Source: Pseudomonas sp. ok272 (lineage in GTDB: Bacteria > Pseudomonadota > Gammaproteobacteria > Pseudomonadales > Pseudomonadaceae). Taken from it: 64,000 bases of DNA. A model generated the notes under the pieces. The model made no database searches, had not been told where the DNA came from, and saw nothing but the letters and a program-made list of their open reading frames with translations. This document shows, piece after piece, positions 27,029 to 36,800 of the stretch (positions are counted from its first letter, which is position 1; every line of letters starts with the position of its first letter). The translations under genes were made by a program, and so were the position numbers. The stretch spans positions 1 through 64,000 of the forward strand of contig NZ_FOCB01000003.1 in the NCBI RefSeq assembly GCF_900109995.1, in the 5' to 3' direction.

Positions 27029-27946
27029 ATGCAAATCGGTACCGTACTTCTACTGTTTCTCGGCCTGGTGGTCGCCATCCTGTTCATGGGCTTCAAGGTC
27101 GTCCCCCAGGGCTACCAATGGACCGTCGAACGTTTCGGCCGCTACACCAACACCCTCAAGCCGGGCCTGAACATCATCATCCCCGTGATGGACCGCATCG
27201 GGCGCAAGATCAACGTCATGGAAAGCGTGCTGGACATCCCGCCACAGGAAGTCATCACCGCCGACAACGCCACGGTACAGATCGACGCCGTGTGCTTCTT
27301 CCAGGTGGTCAATACCGCGCAGGCCGCCTACGAGGTGAACAACCTCGAACACGCCATCCGCAACCTGCTGCAAACCAACATCCGCACCGTGCTCGGCTCG
27401 ATGGAGCTCGACGCGATGCTCAGCCAGCGTGACGGTATCAACGAAAAACTGCTGCGCACCGTGGACGAAGCCACCGCACCGTGGGGCATCAAGATCACCC
27501 GGATCGAAATCAAGGACATCAGCCCACCGGCTGACCTGATGGCGGCCATGTCCGGGCAGATGAAAGCCGAGCGGATCAAGCGTGCACAGATCCTCGAAGC
27601 CGAAGGCCTGCGAGCCTCGGCGATCCTCACCGCCGAGGGCAAGAAGCAGGCACAGATCCTCGAAGCCGAAGGTAGCCGTCAGGCCGCGTTCCTCGAATCC
27701 GAAGCCCGCGAGCGTCAAGCCGAAGCTGAAGCACAGGCCACCAAGGTCGTATCCGAGGCCATCGCCACCGGTAACGTGCAGGCGGTGAACTACTTCGTTG
27801 CCCAGAAGTACATCGACGCCCTGGGCAAGCTCGCCTCGGCCAACAACAGCAAAGTGATCCTGATGCCGCTGGAAGCCAGCTCGGTGATCGGCGCTGTGGG
27901 CGGTATTGGCGAGATCGTCAAGGCCACCTTCGACAAGAAGGCCTGA
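27029..27946 (+). CDS. SPFH/band-7 membrane protein (stomatin-like, QmcA type)
   Basis: 305 residues. One N-terminal membrane anchor ([20 protein letters not shown]) is followed by the band-7 domain ([34 protein letters not shown]) and a long coiled coil rich in Ala/Glu/Arg. The repeated unit AQILEAEG occurs twice. It forms detergent-resistant membrane scaffolds, commonly partnered by NfeD, which is indeed the next gene, 10 bases on. Confidence 0.93.
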   Translation: MQIGTVLLLFLGLVVAILFMGFKVVPQGYQWTVERFGRYTNTLKPGLNIIIPVMDRIGRKINVMESVLDIPPQEVITADNATVQIDAVCFFQVVNTAQAAYEVNNLEHAIRNLLQTNIRTVLGSMELDAMLSQRDGINEKLLRTVDEATAPWGIKITRIEIKDISPPADLMAAMSGQMKAERIKRAQILEAEGLRASAILTAEGKKQAQILEAEGSRQAAFLESEARERQAEAEAQATKVVSEAIATGNVQAVNYFVAQKYIDALGKLASANNSKVILMPLEASSVIGAVGGIGEIVKATFDKKA

Positions 27947-27956
27947 GGCACGCGCT

Positions 27957-28406
27957 ATGTGGGCATTCCTGCAACATCTGTCGTATTGGGACTGGCTGGC
28001 GCTGGGCACCGTCCTGCTGATCCTCGAAGTGTTCGGCGCCGGCGGCTACTTGCTGTGGATCGGCCTGGCCGCTACGGCGGTGGGCGTGTTGACCTTCGTG
28101 ATGCCGGGCCTGTCCTGGGAGATGCAGATCCTGCTGTTCGGCCTGCTGTCGATCCTGACCGCCCTGTACTGGTGGCGACGCCAGCGCAGCGCGGTACGGG
28201 TCAGCGATCAACCGAACCTCAACCTGCGTGGCCAGGAACTGATCGGCAAGGTCTTCCCGGTACACCAGGCGATCGTCGACGGGCGCGGCAAGATCAAGGT
28301 CGCCGACGGCGTGTGGATGGCCAAGGGGCCTGACGCCCCCGTCGGAGCCAGAGTCCGGGTAACGGGCCTGGACGGCGTGATCATCCAAGTCGAACCCGCC
28401 GACTGA
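27957..28406 (+). CDS. NfeD-family membrane protein
   Basis: 149 residues from the ATG at 27957 (MWAFLQHLSYWDWLALG). Two or three helices are followed by a soluble OB-fold (residues ~85-149: LRGQELIGKVFPVHQAIVDGRGKIKVADGVW). This is the short NfeD1b type without a protease domain. It is translated with the SPFH gene and probably acts with it in membrane organisation. Confidence 0.92.
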   Translation: MWAFLQHLSYWDWLALGTVLLILEVFGAGGYLLWIGLAATAVGVLTFVMPGLSWEMQILLFGLLSILTALYWWRRQRSAVRVSDQPNLNLRGQELIGKVFPVHQAIVDGRGKIKVADGVWMAKGPDAPVGARVRVTGLDGVIIQVEPAD

Positions 28407-28421
28407 GGGCATGGAACTCGT

Positions 28422-28458
28422 TTGGGTGATCTGCAATCCAACCCGTTAGATCACCCAA
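28422..28458 (+). promoter_or_regulatory. Perfect 11-bp inverted repeat before the DUF2388 gene
   Basis: TTGGGTGATCT and AGATCACCCAA are separated by 15 bases and end just before the ribosome site TTGGAGT. It has no U-tract. It could be an operator or a 5'-UTR stem that controls translation. Confidence 0.55.
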
Positions 28459-28473
28459 CTTGGAGTCCCCATC

Positions 28474-28791
28474 ATGCACCTCAAACTCGCCACCGCGACC
28501 CTCACCCTACTGACCCTGTCTGCCGGCCCCGTCATGGCCGACAGCTTCTGGCGAGACATCATCTCTTCAGGCGCAACCACCGCGTCCACCTACCTGACCT
28601 TCAAGGACCACAAAATGGTCGTCGCCGCCCAGGACGACGCCGGCAGCTTCGTCGCCAGCGACGGCGCCATCCGTGGACCCTTCCTGGAGTCGGCCATGCA
28701 AAAAGTCCGCGCCGACAACCCGGGGTTGAAGGCCACGGATATGGAACTGGCTAACGCCATCCTGGCGAAGAATGCAGTGGCGCAGGAGTAA
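28474..28791 (+). CDS. DUF2388 secreted protein
   Basis: 105 residues with a cleavable signal peptide (KLATATLTLLTLSAGPVMA|DSFW). The body SFWRDIISSGATTASTYLTFKD .. VVAAQDDAGSFVASDGAIRGPFLESAM is characteristic of the DUF2388 family, which is largely limited to Pseudomonas and often holin-like or stress-linked in annotation. Its role is unknown. Length is normal for the family. Confidence 0.88.
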   Translation: MHLKLATATLTLLTLSAGPVMADSFWRDIISSGATTASTYLTFKDHKMVVAAQDDAGSFVASDGAIRGPFLESAMQKVRADNPGLKATDMELANAILAKNAVAQE

Positions 28792-28805
28792 GCGGTTAAA
28801 GAGGC

Positions 28806-28837
28806 AAAAATGCCGCTCGATTGAGCGGCATTTTTTT
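28806..28837. terminator. Bidirectional terminator between two convergent genes
   Basis: Stem TGCCGCTC / GAGCGGCA with a GATT loop, preceded by five A and followed by seven T. It serves both the DUF2388 gene and the convergent lipoprotein gene. Confidence 0.94.
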
Positions 28838-28844
28838 GCGGGGC

Positions 28845-29321
28845 TTACTTGCTCTCTTTGGCAACCGTCCCGAGTGCGGCATCTTTAACCAGATACTGGC
28901 CTTCCACTTCGCTCAAAACCTTCAAGCTATTGCGGGCCATAACCACACCGATTTCTACTTCTTGCTTCAAGTAAATGACTTCACCAGCCTTGACCGTGAC
29001 ATTGGCATCAGCCCAATTTTCGGCCTTGGAGCTGATCACGTGCTGACCTGGCGTCACATAGAAGTAAATGTATTGGTTACCTCGGTTGTAACCCATCTCC
29101 GAGTCTGCTTCCTTGTCATCAAGGAAAACGTTAAAGCGGACCATCATCCCGGCATTGCTGGGGCGAACGACATACACCAACCCCTTATCAGCTACCGCAG
29201 GCTTGGGCAGCGTGTACTGCGCGACATCCGCTTGCATCGCTTCCATCGATGGAGAGGAGGCGCAGCCGTACAGCAGTGCAACCGAGAAAATGACAGCGGT
29301 CTTGCAAAACATCCTGATCAT
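28845..29321 (-). CDS. DUF2846-type lipoprotein
   Basis: 158 residues. The start at 29321 is preferred because AAGGA lies eight bases upstream. ATG 29330 is three codons earlier but has that AAGGA abutting it. A hydrophobic signal ends in the lipobox ALLYGC|ASS, so it is a lipoprotein. The body (KGLVYVVRPSNAGMMVRFNVFLDDKE .. YIYFYVTPGQHVISSKAENWA .. GEVIYLKQEVEIG) matches the DUF2846 beta-sandwich pattern. Its function is unknown. Confidence 0.8.
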   Translation of the reverse strand: MIRMFCKTAVIFSVALLYGCASSPSMEAMQADVAQYTLPKPAVADKGLVYVVRPSNAGMMVRFNVFLDDKEADSEMGYNRGNQYIYFYVTPGQHVISSKAENWADANVTVKAGEVIYLKQEVEIGVVMARNSLKVLSEVEGQYLVKDAALGTVAKESK

Positions 29322-29442
29322 TTTGATCATCCTTGGTGGGTGTAACTCTTTATTCGCAATACAGTTTTCGGCTGCAGACAATAGATCTGAAGCGGTTTTT
29401 TTCGGAATGCTGGGTGGAACGCTAAAACTGGAAAAAAGCAGA

Positions 29443-30239
29443 AAAAAGAGGACAGATTTATTTTCTCGTTTCCATCTTACCTTTAGGTCTGCCCTGACCT
29501 CGATGAATTATTCGAAGCCCCGCAATCCGCTCTATTTCATCGACGAAACGCTTCGTCCCTGTCAATTGACCACGTTGCAATGCTTCACGAATAAGCCTTA
29601 TCTCTTCGCCGGGAACGGCTTGCCGCACAAAATTTTCATAGTTCCTCCGTCGTTCCACGGAGCTATCACCCAATACGGAGAAACATTCATCAATATCCAA
29701 CCAATGACTATCTGGCATTTCACTTACGCGGGCCCAATAACTAGACCATGGATAGTCCACAGCATCAGCAACCATACAAGCACGAACCGGATTCAACTCA
29801 ATATAGCGACAACATGCCAATAGATAAGTATCAGACTGCACAACACTGGACTTGTACCGACTCTCCCATAACGTACCGGTACGACCCTCCAACCGATTAC
29901 GGTAGCGAGTGGCACGCGCAGCAAGCGACTTCATCAACTGCCCAAGTCCTGCCACCGAATCACCTGGGGCCAGTAATAAATGGACATAGTTAGTCATCAA
30001 ACAGTAAGCATAGACTTTTATCCCAAATGCATCCTTTAGTTCACGCAGATCCATCAGATAACGCTGATAATCCTCAGCAATAGCAAATACTACCTGGCGG
30101 TTATGACCTCGCTACACAATGTGATGCGGGTAATTCGGCAAAGCAATTCGCCCCATTCTTGGCATAAACAACCTCCTTCCTTGGAAGCTCTCAATCTAGC
30201 GAAGCAGAATCTACAATTAAATAAATCTGTCCCCTTTTT
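29443..30239. mobile_element. RAYT cassette bounded by 21-bp inverted repeats
   Basis: AAAAAGAGGACAGATTTATTT at 29443-29463 is the complement, with one mismatch, of AAATAAATCTGTCCCCTTTTT at 30219-30239. The pair brackets the transposase gene, and the left copy contains its stop codon. No flanking target duplication is evident. Confidence 0.75.
29458..30165 (-). pseudogene. REP-associated tyrosine transposase (RAYT), inactivated
   Basis: The intact frame would run from ATG 30165 (strong GGAAGGAGG upstream) for 235 codons. It reads MPRMGRIALPNYPHHIV, then a TAG at 30112-30114 where the family has Gln (HHIVQRGHNRQ), then RGHNRQVVFAIAEDYQ and onwards. The Y1 transposase body is otherwise whole, including the YIELNPVRA tyrosine region. 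The metal-binding HxH motif (usually NHVHLLL) reads NYVHLLL, His to Tyr at codon 60 (29986-29988). Both lesions are single C-to-T changes on the coding strand. A restart at ATG 30054 would lack the N-terminal strand. The gene is more AT-rich than its surroundings. Confidence 0.9.
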
Positions 30240-30324
30240 CCCAAATCTGTCCCCTTTTTCCTTTTACAGTCACATCAGCTAGTTATCTGCTAAGTAAGTG
30301 CCATTCAAATCCGTCCCCTTTTTA
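30223..30324. repeat. Direct repeats AAATCTGTCCCCTTTTT (three copies)
   Basis: Two tandem 20-base units begin at 30223 and 30243. A third, diverged copy AAATCCGTCCCCTTTTT is at 30307. They extend the right end of the RAYT cassette and may be footprints of earlier copies. Confidence 0.8.
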
Positions 30325-30363
30325 GTCTCTTTCCGAAAAATAAATCCACATCTTTCCGGCCTA

Positions 30364-30879
30364 TCACCTTTCTTCTTTCAGAAGATCCTCCATTCGATTC
30401 AAGTAATCAGACCAGCAATTAAATATTTTTTTTAAATTTCCCTTACGGCCAGAATCCTTATGATTACAATCATCAGCAAGCGGCATATAACGCACAAATC
30501 CTTCTACTTCAGATGGAAAATCAAACTCTTCATAAAGCAACTCAACCTCTCCAAGCGGATCAAGATAGTCCTCTTTATTTTCATACACCCACTTAAGAGC
30601 AACAAACAACCACTTGCTTTTAGAGTCGATGCGAATCACCCCAGAATCTTTTCTGCCAAGAACATGCAACTTACTTTCTATTTCCTGGATATCAGTACCA
30701 CCCAGACAAATCAGATCAACCTCTAACATCTCATACGAACCACTAGACACATGATAGTCTGCAATTCCGACGACAAATTTCCAGTCGACAAGATTATGCA
30801 AATAACCCCAAAGTACATCTCGCCAACACAGACATGCGTTTTCATAGATAAACGAGTATGGAATAACTGGATAATACAT
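30364..30879 (-). CDS. cdiI: Candidate CdiI immunity protein (DUF2247-like)
   Basis: 171 residues from the ATG at 30879, one base after the cdiA stop, with AAAGG ten bases upstream inside the cdiA end. A longer reading to 30918 overlaps cdiA and is rejected. It is acidic and soluble with no signal peptide. The pattern SFIYENACLCWRDVLWGYLHN at the start and DPLGEVELLYEEFDFPSEVEGFVRYMP at the end recalls the DUF2247 family, by memory rather than search. Position directly after the toxin tip, small size, acidity and AT-rich composition all fit an immunity protein that binds the CdiA toxin in the cytoplasm. Confidence 0.78.
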   Translation of the reverse strand: MYYPVIPYSFIYENACLCWRDVLWGYLHNLVDWKFVVGIADYHVSSGSYEMLEVDLICLGGTDIQEIESKLHVLGRKDSGVIRIDSKSKWLFVALKWVYENKEDYLDPLGEVELLYEEFDFPSEVEGFVRYMPLADDCNHKDSGRKGNLKKIFNCWSDYLNRMEDLLKEER

Positions 30880-30880
30880 A

Positions 30881-33800
30881 TTATCTAACCTTTGCTGGGC
30901 GCTGATTAGGGATACCATTTATCACTCCATTCTCAATGAAGCGCTGATGTGTCACAACCCCTTTCGGATCAAGAATATACTCATACACCCCCGGCTTCCC
31001 GTTTAGTCCGCCTGAAGTTTGGAGCAACGTTCGCTCAACACCATCATTACCTCTAAGTGCAAATATTTTACCGGCGGAAAGTTGCTCTTTCGTAAGATAA
31101 CTCGCTGCGATATGCGACATATCATCTTTTAACCCGCTGCCAACACGTGAGGCTGATAGTATTTTATCTGCGATACCACCGATACCTCTTGTAACTAACG
31201 CAACCCCTACCCCAGCCCCGACCCCTAAACCGAGAGCCTCTCCCCCCACGAACATAGCCCAAGCTTTGACGAACTCATTAGCAGGCTGAACTCCATCATA
31301 GCCATCGCCCCGAGCTTGAGCTCCCAGTGCTTCAGCTCTCTGCTCTGGTGTCGCGCCTTGGTCAACCATATAGGCATCAAGACTCGCAGCTGCTGTCGCA
31401 GAACCTCCACCAAAGTGTCCAAAGTCGTTGTACAGCGTTCCATTCTGCGCAACCCACGACCCTGTCTGCAGCTTGTCCGTACTGGCTGTCGGGTCTTGGA
31501 TAGCCGTCGTCAGCACCCCGATCAATTGCGAATTCATCAGCAACAATTGATCCCGTTCCGCCTTCGGCATCGCGGAATAGGCCGAAGCCAACTTACTGAC
31601 TAGGGCTTCGTTAACCCCAGCTGCCAAGGCCCCGGTTTTAAAATCACCGCCCGCAGCAAGGGAAGCCAAGCCCCCCATAACCGCATGCAAGCCAATCTTC
31701 TCTAGTTCACCGCTCGGCAGTCGATATTTGTCGCCGATATCTCCAACCAGGTTGAAGCCATAGGCGGTAAACGCATTCACCAAGGTGCTTTGCAGGGCAT
31801 CGCCCAGACTGCCATCGCGCCCCAATGCCTTATTGAGCACGGCAGATGTTGTGTTTTGCAGCATCTGATTTGCGGCAAATTGACCGATGCCTCCCAGGGT
31901 ACCCAGGCCTCCGGGGGCAGATACCACGACCTGGCCCGTGTTAGCCAAAACCCCATTGGTGGCGTCGGTCGCTGCAGTACTTGTACCCGTGCTGGTCTTT
32001 GTCCAATCGTTGAACAGTCCGGAGGTAAGACCAGCAGTACCTCCAGCGACGATGTAGTTTTTGAGGCTATCGGAACTGAATGTGTCTTTGACGGCAGCAC
32101 CGAGGTTGCCTTTGTTGTTGATGGTGCTGACCGCTGCCGTACTGGCTGCCGAGGTGATTACCGCAGTGAGGGCCGCATTCGCCCAGCCAGCTGCGACCGC
32201 GTCCGCCGCTGCCGTCGCCGCAAGACCCGCTGACATTGCCGTACCGGAGCCAGCCGTTGCACCTGCTCCCACAAATCCGGAGGCCGCACCCGCCGTGAAG
32301 TAGGTGACGAGGATGATGACAATGATCATCGCTGGACCGCCCATCCCGGAATGGCTTTCATCCCAGCTGTCGTGCAGCTCTTTGACTTGGCGCCAGTTCA
32401 CATCACCCCGCGCCTCGGCTTCTTTGAGCCAAGCCATGCTCGGATCGGCTTGCACCATGGCGTCAATCGCTTCGCTTACACTTTTCTGATTGATTTTTTT
32501 AACGTCGATGTGCAGGCCATCAACGGCGCGAATGAGCGTCTCACCCTTGGCGATTAGCTGGCTTTGACGAAGGGTTTCATCAACCTGGCCTTTGCTCTCC
32601 ATGCTGGTCCATGCCCAGCTATTGCTGCTCTTGTCATGGCTTTCCTGATGGGAGTCCTTCACCGCCTCAAACGTAATGCTCCCGCCACTGTCCAGCGTCA
32701 GATCATTGCCCGCCTCCAGCCTGGCGCCCTGGTACAACTGGTCCCCACCACTGACCAACACCACGTCACCACCGGCCTTGATTTCGCTGCCCACGCTTCT
32801 CACATCGGTGACTTCGTCGCGCTGGGTCTTCTTGCTGCCCCAGCCGCCTTTTTTCTTCATGTCATACAGCGAGTAGTCGCTGTCTTGCGCGGCCAGCAGG
32901 TTGAGATCGCCGCGGGCGTAGACGTAGGCTTCGTTCCCGGCGCTGATTTTGCTGGCGACCAGGGTGGTGTCTGCGCCGGAAAGGGTTTCAACGTTGCCGC
33001 CGGCACTGAGTTCCGAGGCCCTTTGGGTGGTGTGGCGGTCTTCCTCGTGGATACGTTCCTTGCCGTCCTTGCTGTGGGTGACGACGTTGTGTTCATCGCC
33101 GGCTGAAGCCAGGTTGATGTCGCGTTGTGCCTCGGCTGTCAGGTTGCCGTCGGCATGGGCGGTGCTGGCAATGACGTTGAGGTCGCGCCCGGCACTGAGG
33201 CTCAGGTCGCCGCCGCTGGTGACGGTTGAGGCGAGGTTCTCGATGTCGGTGGTGATGGTGTGGCGATGACCGCCATCCTGACTGTCGTGGATTTCGCGCT
33301 GGTCACGTGTAGCGAGCAGATTGAGATCGCGCTCTGCGCTCAGGCTGGCGTCCCCGCCACTGTTGATGGACGAGCGGTTCGTCAAGTCCTGGGCGGAGCT
33401 GATTGTCAGGTGCTCTCGGGCGCTGATGGTGCCGCCCGAGTCGATCAGGGTGCGCATGCCTTGGCCTTCCGCCACGGCGATGGCCGTCCGGTCGTTGACG
33501 ATGTCGCCCTTGAGGGTCGTGAGGCTGACCTGGTTGCCAAGGATTTCGCCGGCCAGGGCATTACGAATGCTGTCCTGTGCAAGCAGGCTCAGGCGTTCAT
33601 TGGCTTGTACCAAGCCGCCTTGGTAGAGGCTGCCACCCGTGACGGCTGTCAGGTTGTCGCTGCCGCGCAGCGTGCCGACGTTGATCAAGTCGTTGCCGGT
33701 GATCAGGTTCAGGTCACGGCCTTGGATCAGGCTGCCACCGCGCACGTTGCGCACATCGGTATCGGCCAGGTAGAGCACCGGTACCAAGACCTTTTGGCCA

Positions 33801-36800
33801 TCGACAATGCGCTCTTCCATCCAGGCGATGTCGTGAGTCAGGGCGGCGATTTGTTCAGCTGTCAGGCTGACGCCCACGGACAGGTGCAACGCGTCCTTGC
33901 TCGCCAGCGCGTTGTCCATCAGGTAGCGGAACTGTTCGTAGTCGTCGTTCAGCCCACCCGCCAGGAAGCGCTGGCCGGTTTGGGCCAGGACGGCGTCACT
34001 GATCAAGCGGGTTTCGTAACGCCCATCGCCGAGCAGGCGGTAGGCCAATGCATCGGCGTTGTAATTGAGCTTGCCGAGCAGGTAGTCCGAGCTCATGAAC
34101 TGCTTGAGGTCGGTGAGGGCTGAGTTGGTCTCGATCAGGTAGCGGCTTTGCGGGTCGGGGTTCTGTACAAATAGGCCGTACGGTCCCTGCGGCAGACGGA
34201 AGGTCGAGGAGGCCGTTGGGTCGACGGCGGTGAACGGAACACCGGTGAAGTCGACTGGCACGAAGCTGATGTATTTCACACCATCGGCGCCGACCCGCTC
34301 GATGCGCTCCACCGCGTTGGCTACCTGGACATCGGTGGCGGTGCTGCGCTGACCCAGGTTGATGTTGATGCCGCCCACGGCGGCCGTCTGGTCGTTGTCC
34401 AACGACCCCGTCAGTTGCTCGTAGGTGTTTTCGTAGAGCGTGCCGTTCTGGATGTTCTGGCTCACCGTGAGGTTCACCGCGCCGCCGGCCTGGATCACCG
34501 ATGCGTAGCCGTTATTGCCGTTCTCGTTCCAGGTGGTGACGTCACTCATCAGCCTGAAGCGGCTGTCAGAAGAGCGCGCGACCAACTCCTCGAAACGCTC
34601 GGCATCAAAGTTGCCGGCCGCGGTCGCCGCGTTGAACGCGGGAACGTCCCTGAACTCCATCTGGTCCCACAGCGAGTTGCTGATTTGGCCGGGGGTACCG
34701 ATCATCACCACGCGCTGACCTGAGCGCGAGACCGCCCCCTGGTTGAGCAGGCTGTCGGCGGTCAGGTTCAGGTCGCCGTTGGCCGCCATCAGGCTGTAGC
34801 GGTTTTCCACCTGGCCAGCCTGGATGATGAGGTTTTTCCCCGCGACAAAGCGCGAGGCCTGGGAGTCCTGGGTGACGGTGTCGTTGAATTCGGTGATCTG
34901 GGTAATGGTGCCGCGTTTCCAACCGTCACCACCGCCACAGTGCTGACCGCATTTCCAGCTCAGGCTGCCGGACGTTGCCCCGGAGATGAGCTCAAACTCG
35001 GCCTTGGCGTTTTCCACGAACGCGGCGTTGATCGTGATGTTGCCCGCACTTTCTAAGGTGGCCGACAGGTTGCTGAAGGTGGCTGCGCGGCCGCCGTCGA
35101 GCGCGGCGAACGTCAGGTCGCCCTGGCTGTAGATGTCACCGTAATCGTTGCTCAGGCTGTTACCGCGCAGGTCCAGCGTACCGCCACTGAACAGCAGCGT
35201 GTCCGGGCCGTTGTGGATGCCGTTGCTGGCCCGCAGCAGCGCGTTGCCTTGCGCGCCCAGCGTGCCACGGTTGTCGATTCGGGCCGCGTTGATGGTCAGT
35301 TGCTGATTGGCGATCAATCGGCCGAGGTTGTCGAGGGTGCCACGCAGGGTCAACACCGTATCCCCCCCACTGACCAGCCGGCCATCCTGCTGGATCAGGT
35401 CATGGGCACTCACCAACAGTTGCTGCTGAGCCGACAGTCGACCGCGATTGATCAGGTTGCCGGCCAATGTCAGCGACAGCGTACCGTCGCTGAGCAACTC
35501 GCCGGCGTTGGTCAGGCTCGCGACAGTCAGGCTCAGGTCTGACGCACTGGCGATACGCTCGCCCGCGTTGAGGGTCAGGTCCTGTGCGCTGGTGTACGTC
35601 AGACCACCGTTGAGTTGCCAGTTACCCACCCCATTGACCGAACCCACCGCCCAGTTGCCCGAGCCCTGGCCCGTGAGGTTGCCTTGCGTCGCCGCCAGGT
35701 GGTTCAGGTCAAGGCTGAACACGCCCTGTCCGGCGTGACGCACGTTACCGTCGCTGCTGTCGAGCTGATCGGCCACCAGCGTCAGGTGTTGACTGCCGAC
35801 TTCGATCAGGCCGTCGTGGTTGTTCAGCTTGCCGCTTAGGGCGATCCGGGTGGACGCACCGCCCAGCGCACGCAGCTGTCCACCGGCACTGTTGTCCAAG
35901 TGGTCGCTGGTGAGACTCAGGTCGCTGGCCGACTCGATCAGGCCGCCCTGGTTGTGGATCTGGTTGACCGCGTTCAGCGCCAACCGCGTGCCGCTGAGTT
36001 CTCCACCGGCGTTGTCCAGGCTTGAGCCGTTAAAACTCACGGTGTCCTTGGCGAACAGCTTGCCGCCCTGGTTGATCACGCGAGTCACGGTCAGCGCCAG
36101 GTTGCCCCGCAGGCTGCTGATCAAGCCCGCCTTGCCATCCACGACGCGGTTATCGAGTTCAGCGGCGCTGATCGCCACGCTATCGGCCTGGAGCGTCCCG
36201 CCCTGGTTGTGCAGCGTGCCTTGCCCCAATGCCAGGTCGGCCTGGCCGCCGTTGGCAACGATGATGCCTTGTTGGTTGTACAGGTCTGCGCTGACGATGC
36301 GCAGGCCATCGATACCCGCGACGATCTGGCCTTGGTCGCGGTTGTCGATCGTCGTGCTGTCGATGTCCACGCGCTTGCCACGCAAGGTGCCGCCGCGGTT
36401 ATCGAGTTGATCGAGTGACGCGAGCAGTAAACGCTGTTCACCGGCATCGACCACCCCCGTGACGTTGCTGAACACCCCGGAAACATTCAGCTCGATGTCC
36501 CCACCCTGGCTGACGATGCCGCCCTTGTCGTTGTTGTCCAACTGATGGGCAGTGACCTTGATGGTGTTGCCGAGCAGGACTCCTGCGCTGTTATCGACAG
36601 CATCGCCATCGATGAACAGTCCGGTATCACTTTGAATCCGTCCGTTGCTATTGAGTAGCTCTGACTGGCCGGCCGTGCTGTGCTTGAGGATCAGCCGCGC
36701 ACCGTCGACACCGGCGGCGAGCAGCCCGCCTTCTCGGTTGTCGAAACTGGCCGCGTGCAGCTCAAGACCGTCACCGATGATCCGCCCACGACGGTTATCC

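Noticed and set aside
29458..30165. The RAYT as the source of the REPINs in this window
   Set aside because: Its flanking repeats (GGGGACAGATTT type) share no sequence with the GTGGGAGCGAGC REPs, and the gene is inactive.
30881..31600. VENN motif marking the toxin border of CdiA
   Set aside because: No VENN or close variant appears in the last ~300 residues, so the border was set by composition and loss of family pattern instead.
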